NCBI GenBank assembly: GCA_035310125.1
Contig: DATGEP010000144.1
Location: forward strand, 1 to 27,817
Source: DATGEP01 sp035310125
GTDB lineage: Bacteria; Chloroflexota; Ktedonobacteria; Ktedonobacterales; JADMIN01
Length of the DNA: 27,817 bases
Direction of reading: 5' to 3'
Both the position numbers and the translations under genes were made by a program. Positions 15,823 to 22,645 of the stretch are shown here, one piece after another. The notes under the pieces were generated by a model. That model was not told the origin of the DNA, did not search any database, and saw only the letters and a list, made by a program, of their open reading frames with translations. The number at the start of each line of letters is the position of its first letter. The first letter of the stretch is position 1.

Positions 15823-16386
15823 TTACGCCTCCGCTTCAGCCGTGGCGCTTTCGACTTCGCTCTGCTCCGGCTCAGTCGTCTCCTCTGAAGGAGCCAGCGT
15901 AGCTGTGGGAGTTGGGGCGGCTTCGGCCTGTGGCTCTGCCGCTTCGACTTCGCTTGCGACTGCTGGCTCGCTAGGAGCCGTTACCTCCGTCGGTGCCTGT
16001 GCTGCTGCTTCCGCCGCTTGGGCGGCCTGTGCAGCCGCCTGCGCCGCTGCTTGGGCCTCAGCGTCCGCATCACGCTGGCGCTGTTGCGCCACCACACGCG
16101 GGTCGCGCGCCTTCAGCAGATGGCGGAGAATTTCCTCATTTACCCGGATCGAGCGCTCAAGCTCGCTGGTCGCTTCTGGGTTGAGGATGACATCGAAGTA
16201 GAAATAGAGGCCATCGCGGTGACGTTCGATAGGGTAGGCGAGCCGGCGTCGCCCCCATGCATTCACACGCACCACCTGGCCATCACCTGTCGTGATTGTC
16301 TGTGTCACACGCTCGACAATCGCGCGCGCCTGGTCGTCGCCAACATCGGGGTTCACAATGATCCCGAGCTCATAGTCCCGCGCCAT
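15823..16386 (-). CDS. rpsF: 30S ribosomal protein S6 with long Ala/Glu-rich tail
   Basis: The 187-aa product is ribosomal protein S6. The S6 fold covers residues 1-100 (MARDYELGIIVNPDV, then WGRRRLAYPIERHRDGLYFYF and ERSIRVNEEILRHLL). The remaining 87 residues are a low-complexity tail. It starts as an Ala/Gln helix (AQAAAQAAAQAAQAAEAAAQ) and ends as an acidic Pro/Thr/Glu stretch. Usual S6 proteins are about 95-135 aa, so this tail is long. ATG 16386 has AGGAGGAG 6 nt upstream; extension to 16632 is rejected. It is first in the rpsF-ssb-rpsR operon, behind a consensus promoter and a leader of about 180 nt. Confidence 0.96.
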   Translation of the reverse strand: MARDYELGIIVNPDVGDDQARAIVERVTQTITTGDGQVVRVNAWGRRRLAYPIERHRDGLYFYFDVILNPEATSELERSIRVNEEILRHLLKARDPRVVAQQRQRDADAEAQAAAQAAAQAAQAAEAAAQAPTEVTAPSEPAVASEVEAAEPQAEAAPTPTATLAPSEETTEPEQSEVESATAEAEA

Positions 16387-16519
16387 GCGGACTCCTCCTG
16401 TGGGTATGCTCCCGCTCGTCTGCGCGCGCCCGCATGTGTCACGCCGCAAGAGGGGGGGCAGGATGGATGAATGCGCACTCCATTTCGCGCAATTGCGGCG
16501 AATGAGGAGAGCGTCACGG

Positions 16520-16560
16520 CAACGAGTGCCCGCGAGGGTAGCGTCGCCGGAGGCTCGTTG
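16520..16560 (-). promoter_or_regulatory. hairpin at the 5' end of the rpsF leader
   Basis: CAACGAG (16520-16526) pairs with CTCGTTG (16554-16560) around a GC-rich interior, within about 10 nt of the predicted transcription start. The rpsF leader is where S6:S18 autoregulation acts in many bacteria, so this is a candidate site; the exact motif is not confirmed. Confidence 0.4.
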
Positions 16561-16572
16561 AGCCACCATCGC

Positions 16573-16601
16573 ATTATAGCATCGTGCCTCATGCCCCGCA
16601 A
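16573..16601 (-). promoter_or_regulatory. promoter of the rpsF-ssb-rpsR operon
   Basis: On the minus strand, TTGCGG (16601-16596), a 17-bp spacer and a perfect TATAAT (16578-16573) are seen. The predicted start is near 16566, giving a leader of about 180 nt. Confidence 0.75.
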
Positions 16602-16792
16602 CCGCCGGGCTGAAGGTCACGCTGCCAGGCATTCCGGTATTCTCTATGAAGCTCGCGAAAGCGGAACCTAACGTCTTGTTCGTCAGGGCTGGCGCACGCG
16701 CTGCCGAAGCGCCAGTTTACCCATGTGACAGGGCATCATGTGAAACCGTTGGCCTTCCTCGGCGTCGCCCGCGCTCTATCCCGCATGCCGAT
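16602..16792 (-). other. intergenic stretch with a hairpin after the pilin gene
   Basis: No gene is seen here. A 7-bp hairpin at 16689-16715 (CTGGCGC / GCGCCAG) lies about 80 nt after the pilin stop and may end its transcript. Confidence 0.4.
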
Positions 16793-16954
16793 CTATAGCG
16801 CCGGGCGGACACCCCCCAGCACGCTCGCGACCGCTGGACCAAGCAGGAACAGCGCACCAAAAACGACCAGTGCTACCAATAAGATGATGAACGCGTATTC
16901 TACGAATCCCTGTCCTCGCTCCCATCTCCTCGGCGTTTCAGATTCTGACAGCAT
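16793..16954 (-). CDS. Flp/Fap-type pilin-like small protein
   Basis: The 53-aa product carries the class IVb Flp pilin signature GQGFVEYAFIILLVALVVFGALFLLG. A basic/polar leader (MLSESETPRRWERG) is expected to be cut by a TadV-type prepilin peptidase between Gly14 and Gln15, which places Glu19 at +5 and Tyr20 at +6. The hydrophobic helix covers about residues 17-39. ATG 16954 is set by GGGAGG 6 nt upstream. Flp pilins assemble into tight-adherence pili with the Tad secretion ATPase and membrane proteins, none of which is in this window. It has its own good promoter. Alternatively it could be a pseudopilin or a small membrane protein that only resembles Flp. Confidence 0.82.
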   Translation of the reverse strand: MLSESETPRRWERGQGFVEYAFIILLVALVVFGALFLLGPAVASVLGGVRPAL

Positions 16955-17047
16955 CGAAAACCTCCCAAACTGATCAATTGTCCCCACAACCGCCCACACC
17001 ACTGTAGAATCGCAATTGAGCCATCATATTCAGTGCTATTTGCCGCG

Positions 17048-17076
17048 ATTATACGCCCGACCGCTTGACTGCGCAA
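17048..17076 (-). promoter_or_regulatory. promoter of the pilin gene
   Basis: On the minus strand, TTGCGC (17076-17071), a 17-bp spacer and a perfect TATAAT (17053-17048) predict a leader of about 87 nt. The -35 resembles that of the rpsF promoter. Confidence 0.7.
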
Positions 17077-17158
17077 GCACCACTAATGAATTGCCGTTGC
17101 AAGGCTCGCCATCCACCAACAGTGCTTGATCAAATATCCCTCGCTGGCACCGCTGTCC

Positions 17159-17188
17159 TTGACAACGCGTACTTCCGATTCTTACTAT
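17159..17188 (+). promoter_or_regulatory. promoter of the tetR-exporter operon
   Basis: TTGACA (17159-17164), an 18-bp spacer and TACTAT (17183-17188) form a strong sigma70-like promoter about 40 bp before the TetR start. Confidence 0.65.
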
Positions 17189-17204
17189 TTGACAGCAATG
17201 TTAA
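17189..17204. promoter_or_regulatory. candidate TetR autoregulatory operator
   Basis: The imperfect dyad TTGACA-GCAA-TGTTAA begins right after the -10 box and covers the expected transcription start. The placement fits binding by the TetR encoded just downstream, but this is inferred. Confidence 0.35.
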
Positions 17205-17225
17205 TTATGGCTTCAGGAGGGCGAG

Positions 17226-17894
17226 GTGGCGCGTAGACCTGCATTGCCGGGAGTTGACCGGCGCCAGCAAATTCTTGAAGCCGCTTTAGCCGTTATTGCC
17301 GAGCACGGCTTTGAAGGTGCGACGACGAAGGAGGTTGCAGCCCGTGCGGATGTTACCCACGGCCTGATCTACTTCTACTTCAAAGATAAAGAAGATCTCT
17401 TTGCGGCCGCCTGCCAGCACAAGGCAGCGTGTTTCCTTGGAGATCTGGACCTGGTGTCCGCGTTTTCTTCCGGTGAGCCGGTAGAGACGGCGCTGCGGTG
17501 CGTCATTATGCGGATCGTCCTGTCGCTGGCCGAGCCGACTTCGATGAGTCTGCTCCGCGTAATGATGCGCACAAGCGCGTACGAGCAAGGCTGTACGGCA
17601 GTCGGCGAGGCGGGCCGTGAATGCGCGCGTTCATTTGGTCGTGGTTTGGCGATGGAAGTGTGTTCCTACCTGAACACACAAGTCTCCTGCGGAGCGCTGC
17701 GTATCACGGATACTATGTTGGCGTCTCGGATGCTAGTAATGACCATAGTACACCTCATGATACGACGTTCACTGGGCGATGAAAATCTCGCCCACTACGC
17801 ACCCGAAGAGCTGGCCAGCTCAATCACTACTCTGCTGTTGCATGGCCTGCTCTGCACCCCGGATCCCACTGACCTGGCGTTGAGCAAGCGGTAG
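17226..17894 (+). CDS. TetR/AcrR-family transcriptional regulator
   Basis: The 222-aa product has a TetR N-terminal helix-turn-helix at about residues 11-58 (RRQQILEAALAVIAEHGF, then TTKEVAARADVTHGLIYFYFKDKEDLF), typical in length and sequence. The C-terminal ligand domain is all-helical and Cys/Met-rich, as expected for a drug or lipophile sensor; the ligand is not predictable. The GTG start has AGGAGG 5 nt upstream. It is followed 55 bp later by a DHA2-type exporter on the same strand, so it most likely represses this operon and releases it when the exporter's substrate is present. Confidence 0.92.
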   Translation: MARRPALPGVDRRQQILEAALAVIAEHGFEGATTKEVAARADVTHGLIYFYFKDKEDLFAAACQHKAACFLGDLDLVSAFSSGEPVETALRCVIMRIVLSLAEPTSMSLLRVMMRTSAYEQGCTAVGEAGRECARSFGRGLAMEVCSYLNTQVSCGALRITDTMLASRMLVMTIVHLMIRRSLGDENLAHYAPEELASSITTLLLHGLLCTPDPTDLALSKR

Positions 17895-17949
17895 CGCTGT
17901 CTTGTCTTCTCGGTCAGCATTCTCATCCTTTCACCATCAGGAGTCTCTC

Positions 17950-19737
17950 GTGGCAGAATCTTCCATGCCTTCCGACCAGCAGACATTAGCTCCGCAGACA
18001 GGCGGGGGAGTAAGTCTTCGTGGGTGGGATCTCGCCGGCGTGTTGGTCGCATTGATGCTGACCATGCTGTTGGCGGCTCTCGATCAGACGATTGTCAGCA
18101 CGGCGCTACCCAAGATCATCCAGGATCTCAATGGATTCGACCGCTATACCTGGGTCGTGACGGCGTATCTACTGGCGGAGACGACCGTCATTCCCATACT
18201 GGGCAAGCTTTCGGATCAGTTTGGACGCAAGTGGTTCCTCGTCGCCGGAGTCGTCATTTTCCTCCTTGGCTCGATGCTCTCAGGCACGTCCACGACCATG
18301 AATCAACTGATCATTTACCGTGGTATCCAGGGTATCGGCGCTGGTTTTCTCTTCGCGTTGATCTTCACGCTGATTGGTGACATCTTTACGCCCGCGGAGC
18401 GCGCCCGGTGGCAGGGGCTTTTCTCCGGCGTCTTTGCGCTCGCCAGTGTCATCGGTCCAACCCTTGGCGGTTGGATCTCCGATACCACAACATGGCGGTG
18501 GGTCTTCTACGTCAACGTCCCGCTCGGAATCGTGGCGCTGCTGCTATTGATTTTCAGGCTCCCGGCGAACATCTCAGCACGCAGCACTCGCTTCACCGGG
18601 ATGGCCGCAGTGCGCCGCATTGATTTTGCCGGCGCCATCACCGCCTCGGCGGCCACAGTGTGCTTGTTGCTGGGACTCACCTGGGGCGGCCAGACGTATC
18701 CCTGGGTGTCGCCGCAGGTGATTGGCACACTTGGCGGTGGGGCTGCGCTGTTTGTGGCGTTCTACTTGATCGAGCGACGCGCCAAGGAGCCTATTCTGCC
18801 GCTGGACTTGTTCCGCAACCGGATCTTCACGGCTGGCGCATTCCTCTCGCTGCTGGTTGGTGTGGCGCTTTTCGCGGTCGTCATCTACCTACCGCTCTTC
18901 ATTCAGGGTGTGCTTGGTCAGTCGGCGACGAATTCGGGCGTTGTCATCACGCCGCTCACACTCACGATGGCGATTGGGTCGGCGCTGGTGGGCCAGCTCA
19001 TCTACAAGATTGGGCGCTATCAATTTCTCTCAATCATTGGCGCGATCATTATGACGTTCGGCGTGTTCCTGATGTCGCAGATGAATACGACGACGGGCCT
19101 GGGCGAGGTGACGCGCAACATGATTGTGGTGGGTATCGGGCTTGGCATGTTGCAGCCCGTGCTGACACTCGCTGTGCAGAACGCTATCCCACGAACGCGG
19201 CTGGGTGTCGGCACGAGCGCCGTGACCTACCTGCGTACGATGGGCCAGACCCTTGGCACTGCGATCATCGGCACAATCGTGAATAACACCATCACGACCC
19301 AGCTCGCTATCAATCTTCCGGCGAACGCTCACCGGCTGCCACCAGCGTTGCTTTCCGCTGCCACGAACGAGCGCGCGCTTACCGATCCCGCCTACCGCAC
19401 ACAGGTCACGCACATCGCGACCCAGGCGGCGCTGAAGCAGGCGATTGCGGCTATTCCGCCTGGCCCGCAACATGACCAGACTGTCGCGACGCTCTTGCAG
19501 ACGGTTCCTCAACAAGTGCAAAACCTGCTGAACGGCATATTTGATGCCACGCGGCTCTCGCTCTCTGTCGGGATTCACAATGGCTTCATTGCGGGTGTGC
19601 TCGCTTGCGTCCTGGTGGTCGTCGCGACGTTATTTTTGAAAGATGTGCCGCTCTCCCGAACTTTCCATCAGCCGCCCGCGAAGTCCGGCGAGTCGCAGCC
19701 TGAAGAAGTCGGTGAAGCGGTTCCCGCCGGCCATTAG
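17950..19737 (+). CDS. DHA2-family (EmrB/QacA) MFS drug exporter, 14 TM
   Basis: The 595-aa product is a drug:H+ antiporter of the DHA2 family. Motif D1 reads LDQTIVSTALPKII in the first helix, motif A reads GKLSDQFGRKW, and motif C is represented by GPTLGGWI with the following WRWVFYVNVPLG. Fourteen hydrophobic segments are apparent. A long extracytoplasmic loop rich in Ala/Gln/Thr lies before the last helix, as in many actinobacterial and chloroflexal members. GTG 17950 has AGGAG 6 nt upstream; a TTG at 17902 lacks any Shine-Dalgarno. It probably confers resistance to a toxic lipophilic compound and is controlled by the TetR in front. The stop lies 6 bp from the convergent nurA stop. Confidence 0.92.
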   Translation: MAESSMPSDQQTLAPQTGGGVSLRGWDLAGVLVALMLTMLLAALDQTIVSTALPKIIQDLNGFDRYTWVVTAYLLAETTVIPILGKLSDQFGRKWFLVAGVVIFLLGSMLSGTSTTMNQLIIYRGIQGIGAGFLFALIFTLIGDIFTPAERARWQGLFSGVFALASVIGPTLGGWISDTTTWRWVFYVNVPLGIVALLLLIFRLPANISARSTRFTGMAAVRRIDFAGAITASAATVCLLLGLTWGGQTYPWVSPQVIGTLGGGAALFVAFYLIERRAKEPILPLDLFRNRIFTAGAFLSLLVGVALFAVVIYLPLFIQGVLGQSATNSGVVITPLTLTMAIGSALVGQLIYKIGRYQFLSIIGAIIMTFGVFLMSQMNTTTGLGEVTRNMIVVGIGLGMLQPVLTLAVQNAIPRTRLGVGTSAVTYLRTMGQTLGTAIIGTIVNNTITTQLAINLPANAHRLPPALLSAATNERALTDPAYRTQVTHIATQAALKQAIAAIPPGPQHDQTVATLLQTVPQQVQNLLNGIFDATRLSLSVGIHNGFIAGVLACVLVVVATLFLKDVPLSRTFHQPPAKSGESQPEEVGEAVPAGH

Positions 19738-19743
19738 CTTTCT

Positions 19744-21021
19744 CTAAACCCGTCTGCGGTTCTTGCTGAGGGCCTTGCGGGAGAAGCTAAATGACAGACC
19801 TTCGCGCTCCGCAAACTGCTGGAAAGTTGCGTAAAACTGGGCGCGATCGCGAGCGGAGATGACGGCCACGGCATCGGCCGCTTCGATGGTATACGGATAG
19901 CCGGTGGCGGCGATGGTTTCAGCGCACACAACGCTCATGACCTCGTCAAGCTGCCCGGAGTCCAGCACCCAGCGCGGGAACTCCAGCCGGGCGGGAGGTC
20001 GGTCATGGGCCGCCTGGAAGTAGACGAACGCCAGTTCGCTCCGCTGCTGTCCGTACCCCATCTGGCTCAGGTCCTCACGGGCAGAAATGAAGGCGGGACT
20101 CCGATCGCCCCAGTGGAGACTGCCCTGCCAGAGAAGCGCGTCATAGACGCCACGTGACTCAGTAAGCGACTGGCGCTCATCCAAACTGGTCAGGAGCGTC
20201 ATAATATCTCGCGCGTAACTGGTATCAATGTAGCCGACGAGCGGTATGCCCGTAACGTATGAAGCCTCAAGCAGCTGTTGCGCGCCGGCAACATAGCGTG
20301 TGCGATAGTGCGGAGCCTTCTTGAGTGCGAACGACATGATCAGACTGCCGTCATAAAATGCCACGACGCGACTGCGCTCGTTTCTGGGGATGGCTTCGCG
20401 TAGGCGGGCGTGGTGCTCCATACGCTGAATGAGCGTGCGAACCTCCAGCTCGAAGCGATGCAGGTTTACGATCTCCATCGAATAGCTCAGGTCTTCTCCG
20501 GTGCGGGCATCGGTGGTATCTGGCTCGGTGACAATGAGCTCTTCGGGCGAAAGGAGCTCAAGATACACGTCTTTGACGTACGGCTCCGGTGGATTGTGCG
20601 GGTTCTCGAAGAGTCCCGCCTGTACGAGTGCAACCGGGACAGAGGCATCGCGCCAGGGTGGAAGCTGGCTGCCGTCCACCGCGAGCGTCGTCACCCCACG
20701 TAAACACTCTGCCCAGGCGCGCGCTTCCTCGTGGTGAGCGAATGTGTGGCCAAATGGAAGTGTTGGTATCGCGAAGCTCTCCGTGGCGCGCCAGCGGTCA
20801 TATTCGGTGGTTGCGCGGGCGCCAAAGGAGCGTGGACCACCATCGCGCTGGCTCATCGCATCTTGTGCTGCTGTGAGTGCGGCGGACGATGGGTAGCGCT
20901 GGCCGAGCGAGCGCAGTGCGTCGCGAAATGCCCCAAGTCGTTGCCCATAATGATCCTGATAGCGGGTAAGTTGGTGGCGCTTGCGGTCCAGCTCCTCCCG
21001 TAGTTTTTGGGTGTAGAGCAT
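19744..21021 (-). CDS. nurA: NurA-domain 5'-3' nuclease
   Basis: The 425-aa product is a NurA-family nuclease. In archaea NurA works with HerA, Mre11 and Rad50 to resect DNA ends. An N-terminal coiled region (LREELDRKRHQLTRYQDHY) is followed by the catalytic fold. Its Asp motifs are TLAVDGSQLPPW (first metal ligand) and VVAFYDGSLIMSF, then GYIDTSYARDI. The conserved C-terminal block runs PRWVLDSGQLDEVMSVV, then GYPYTIEAADAVAVIS. ATG 21021 has AGG about 10 nt upstream. It is last in the minus-strand group after the TPR gene (30-bp gap) and the SbcC-like ATPase, which supports a DNA-break-processing role. No HerA ATPase is in the window. Confidence 0.9.
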   Translation of the reverse strand: MLYTQKLREELDRKRHQLTRYQDHYGQRLGAFRDALRSLGQRYPSSAALTAAQDAMSQRDGGPRSFGARATTEYDRWRATESFAIPTLPFGHTFAHHEEARAWAECLRGVTTLAVDGSQLPPWRDASVPVALVQAGLFENPHNPPEPYVKDVYLELLSPEELIVTEPDTTDARTGEDLSYSMEIVNLHRFELEVRTLIQRMEHHARLREAIPRNERSRVVAFYDGSLIMSFALKKAPHYRTRYVAGAQQLLEASYVTGIPLVGYIDTSYARDIMTLLTSLDERQSLTESRGVYDALLWQGSLHWGDRSPAFISAREDLSQMGYGQQRSELAFVYFQAAHDRPPARLEFPRWVLDSGQLDEVMSVVCAETIAATGYPYTIEAADAVAVISARDRAQFYATFQQFAEREGLSFSFSRKALSKNRRRV

Positions 21022-21051
21022 CGTAATCGCCTACCTTTCGCTACCGTGCGC

Positions 21052-22491
21052 TTACTTGAACGTTAACTGCCCAATCTGCGTCGGGCACAGAGGCGCGACC
21101 TGCACGGAATAGACATTCTGTCCCTCGCTCCAATAGGGATAGATGATATAGCTCCCCGAGACGTACGACGCGGCTGACAGGTTATATTTGCCTTGAGCCA
21201 CTCCCTGGAAGGTGAAAGTGCCGTGCGCGTCCACGGTCGTTTGGTAGTCTTGAGAGAAGGAGAACGTGCTTGGGTTGGCGGTGCGAGAGAGGTACACGGT
21301 CCGATTTGGATCCGCGAAGTTGGAGATATTGCCAGTAACGCTCTGCGGCGCGGAGAGCGCGGTTTTGGCTTGCGCCCCCTCAGGAGTGTCGCCGTACCGG
21401 TGGGTCAGCGTCTGATACGTCGGGATCGCGTCGGAGCAGGTGCCGTGGAGTTGTTGCTGGCCGAGTGCGAGATACGCTCGCGCTGCCGCGAGATGAGCCT
21501 GCAGGGTGTATGGGCCGGTCGCGAGCTCCGTCTGCACCATCTCGAGTTGCTGGATAGCGGCGGAGTAGCGTTGCTGCGCCAGCAATTGTAACCCGAATTG
21601 AAAACGTGCCTGGTTCTCGACTTCGCGCGCGCTCGCCTGGCACGTCGCGTCGCATTGCGGATTTGAGCGGTATGCGACAATTACGGCGATGGCGTCGCTG
21701 TACGGAATGGCTGGATCGTTGGTTGGAACCCAGGCGCTGAATGTTGTGTAGAGATCGGTCTGCGCACGGTCTACCGAAGCGCCGCTCTGGCCGAGTTGCG
21801 TGATGACGGTCATGAAGCGCACGACGGCATCCTTATATGCCTTCTGCTGGAAGTCCTGCTCGCCCCACTCGTCGTAGATTCGAGCGAGATCCGGTGCGTT
21901 CGGGGCACTCTCGCCGATTTGCTCATACTCATAGATGGCGCCAGACCAGTCGCCTGTGCGCTCCAGCGACTGCCCTTGGCGGCTATGAAGTGGGTTGGCG
22001 AAGGCGATGCCGCCCGCACCTACGCTGGCCAGAAACATGGCGCAGAGGAGGCTGAGAACGATCGTGGATCTGCCGCGCCGGCCCATGGATAATCGCGCCA
22101 GGAGCAGGAGCAGCGTCACGCCCGCGAGCGCGAGCGCGGCGATGCCTGCGGCCCGCGCACCGCTGGCCCAGTCCCCATGGACCACCACCTCATCGGCGAT
22201 ATAGACGACAGCGGTAATGAGAACCGCTCCCACAGTGAGCAGCAGCGACAGCCAGAATGGGAACGGACGTGCCAGTGCAGAGCGGCGTCGCGCCATCGCC
22301 TGCCCACCCTGTAGCGCCAGCGGTAAAGCGCCGGGAGCCGTTGGATAGGCGGGCGGAAGTGACGATCCCCATCCAGGCATTGTGGGCATTGATGACCCGG
22401 TATAGGTAGACGACGACACTGGAGGTTCGCCTGAGTCGCCTGAAGAGAGCGGTATGTCCTGGCCCCACCTGTTCTGTGACTGCTCACCCAT
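21052..22491 (-). CDS. membrane protein with three TM helices and extracytoplasmic TPR-like domain
   Basis: The 479-aa product has a Pro/Ser-rich cytoplasmic tail (1-75) and three hydrophobic helices at about 79-99, 112-132 and 143-163. Positive residues (ARRRSALAR, SMGRRGR) set the N-terminus inside and the C-terminus outside. Residues about 170-385 hold TPR-like helical pairs (GDWSGAIYEYEQIGE, KAYKDAVVRFMTVI, QRYSAAIQQLEMVQ and a final DAIPTYQTLTHRYGDTPEG) with four Cys residues. The last 90 residues look like a beta-sandwich of the carboxypeptidase-regulatory kind (TVDAHGTFTFQGVAQGKYNL). The Shine-Dalgarno is GGGAGGAAG. No family name is assigned. It sits between sbcC and nurA on one strand, yet its topology puts the main domain outside the cell, so a shared pathway is uncertain. 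Confidence 0.8.
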   Translation of the reverse strand: MGEQSQNRWGQDIPLSSGDSGEPPVSSSTYTGSSMPTMPGWGSSLPPAYPTAPGALPLALQGGQAMARRRSALARPFPFWLSLLLTVGAVLITAVVYIADEVVVHGDWASGARAAGIAALALAGVTLLLLLARLSMGRRGRSTIVLSLLCAMFLASVGAGGIAFANPLHSRQGQSLERTGDWSGAIYEYEQIGESAPNAPDLARIYDEWGEQDFQQKAYKDAVVRFMTVITQLGQSGASVDRAQTDLYTTFSAWVPTNDPAIPYSDAIAVIVAYRSNPQCDATCQASAREVENQARFQFGLQLLAQQRYSAAIQQLEMVQTELATGPYTLQAHLAAARAYLALGQQQLHGTCSDAIPTYQTLTHRYGDTPEGAQAKTALSAPQSVTGNISNFADPNRTVYLSRTANPSTFSFSQDYQTTVDAHGTFTFQGVAQGKYNLSAASYVSGSYIIYPYWSEGQNVYSVQVAPLCPTQIGQLTFK

Positions 22492-22543
22492 CCTTCATCT
22501 TCCTCCCATTCCATGTCGTTCGCGGTCATTTGCGCGCCGGTAG

Positions 22544-22588
22544 CCAGTGGTGTTGAATGGCGCACTCCATCCATTCGACACCGCCTGG
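22544..22588 (-). terminator. long imperfect hairpin between sbcC and the TPR gene
   Basis: A 10-bp near-perfect stem (22551-22560 with 22571-22580, one mismatch) is extended outward by CC/GG and a CCAG/CTGG pair to 22544-22588. It lies about 60 nt after the sbcC stop in a 154-bp gap. It could partly terminate the sbcC transcript. No T-tract follows. Confidence 0.4.
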
Positions 22589-22645
22589 CGACTGCGGCGC
22601 TGCTGTACGCCAGCCAGCCAAAAGGCTAAGCGATTGTTATGGTGA

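Noticed and set aside
16387..16632. Upstream extension of rpsF
   Set aside because: It covers the promoter and leader; MARDYELG with AGGAGGAG just before it is the typical S6 start.
22116..22574. Minus-strand frame of 152 codons overlapping the start of the TPR gene
   Set aside because: It is a shifted frame of the TPR gene with an Arg/Ser/Cys-rich composition; the TPR frame has a clear ribosome-binding site and membrane helices.
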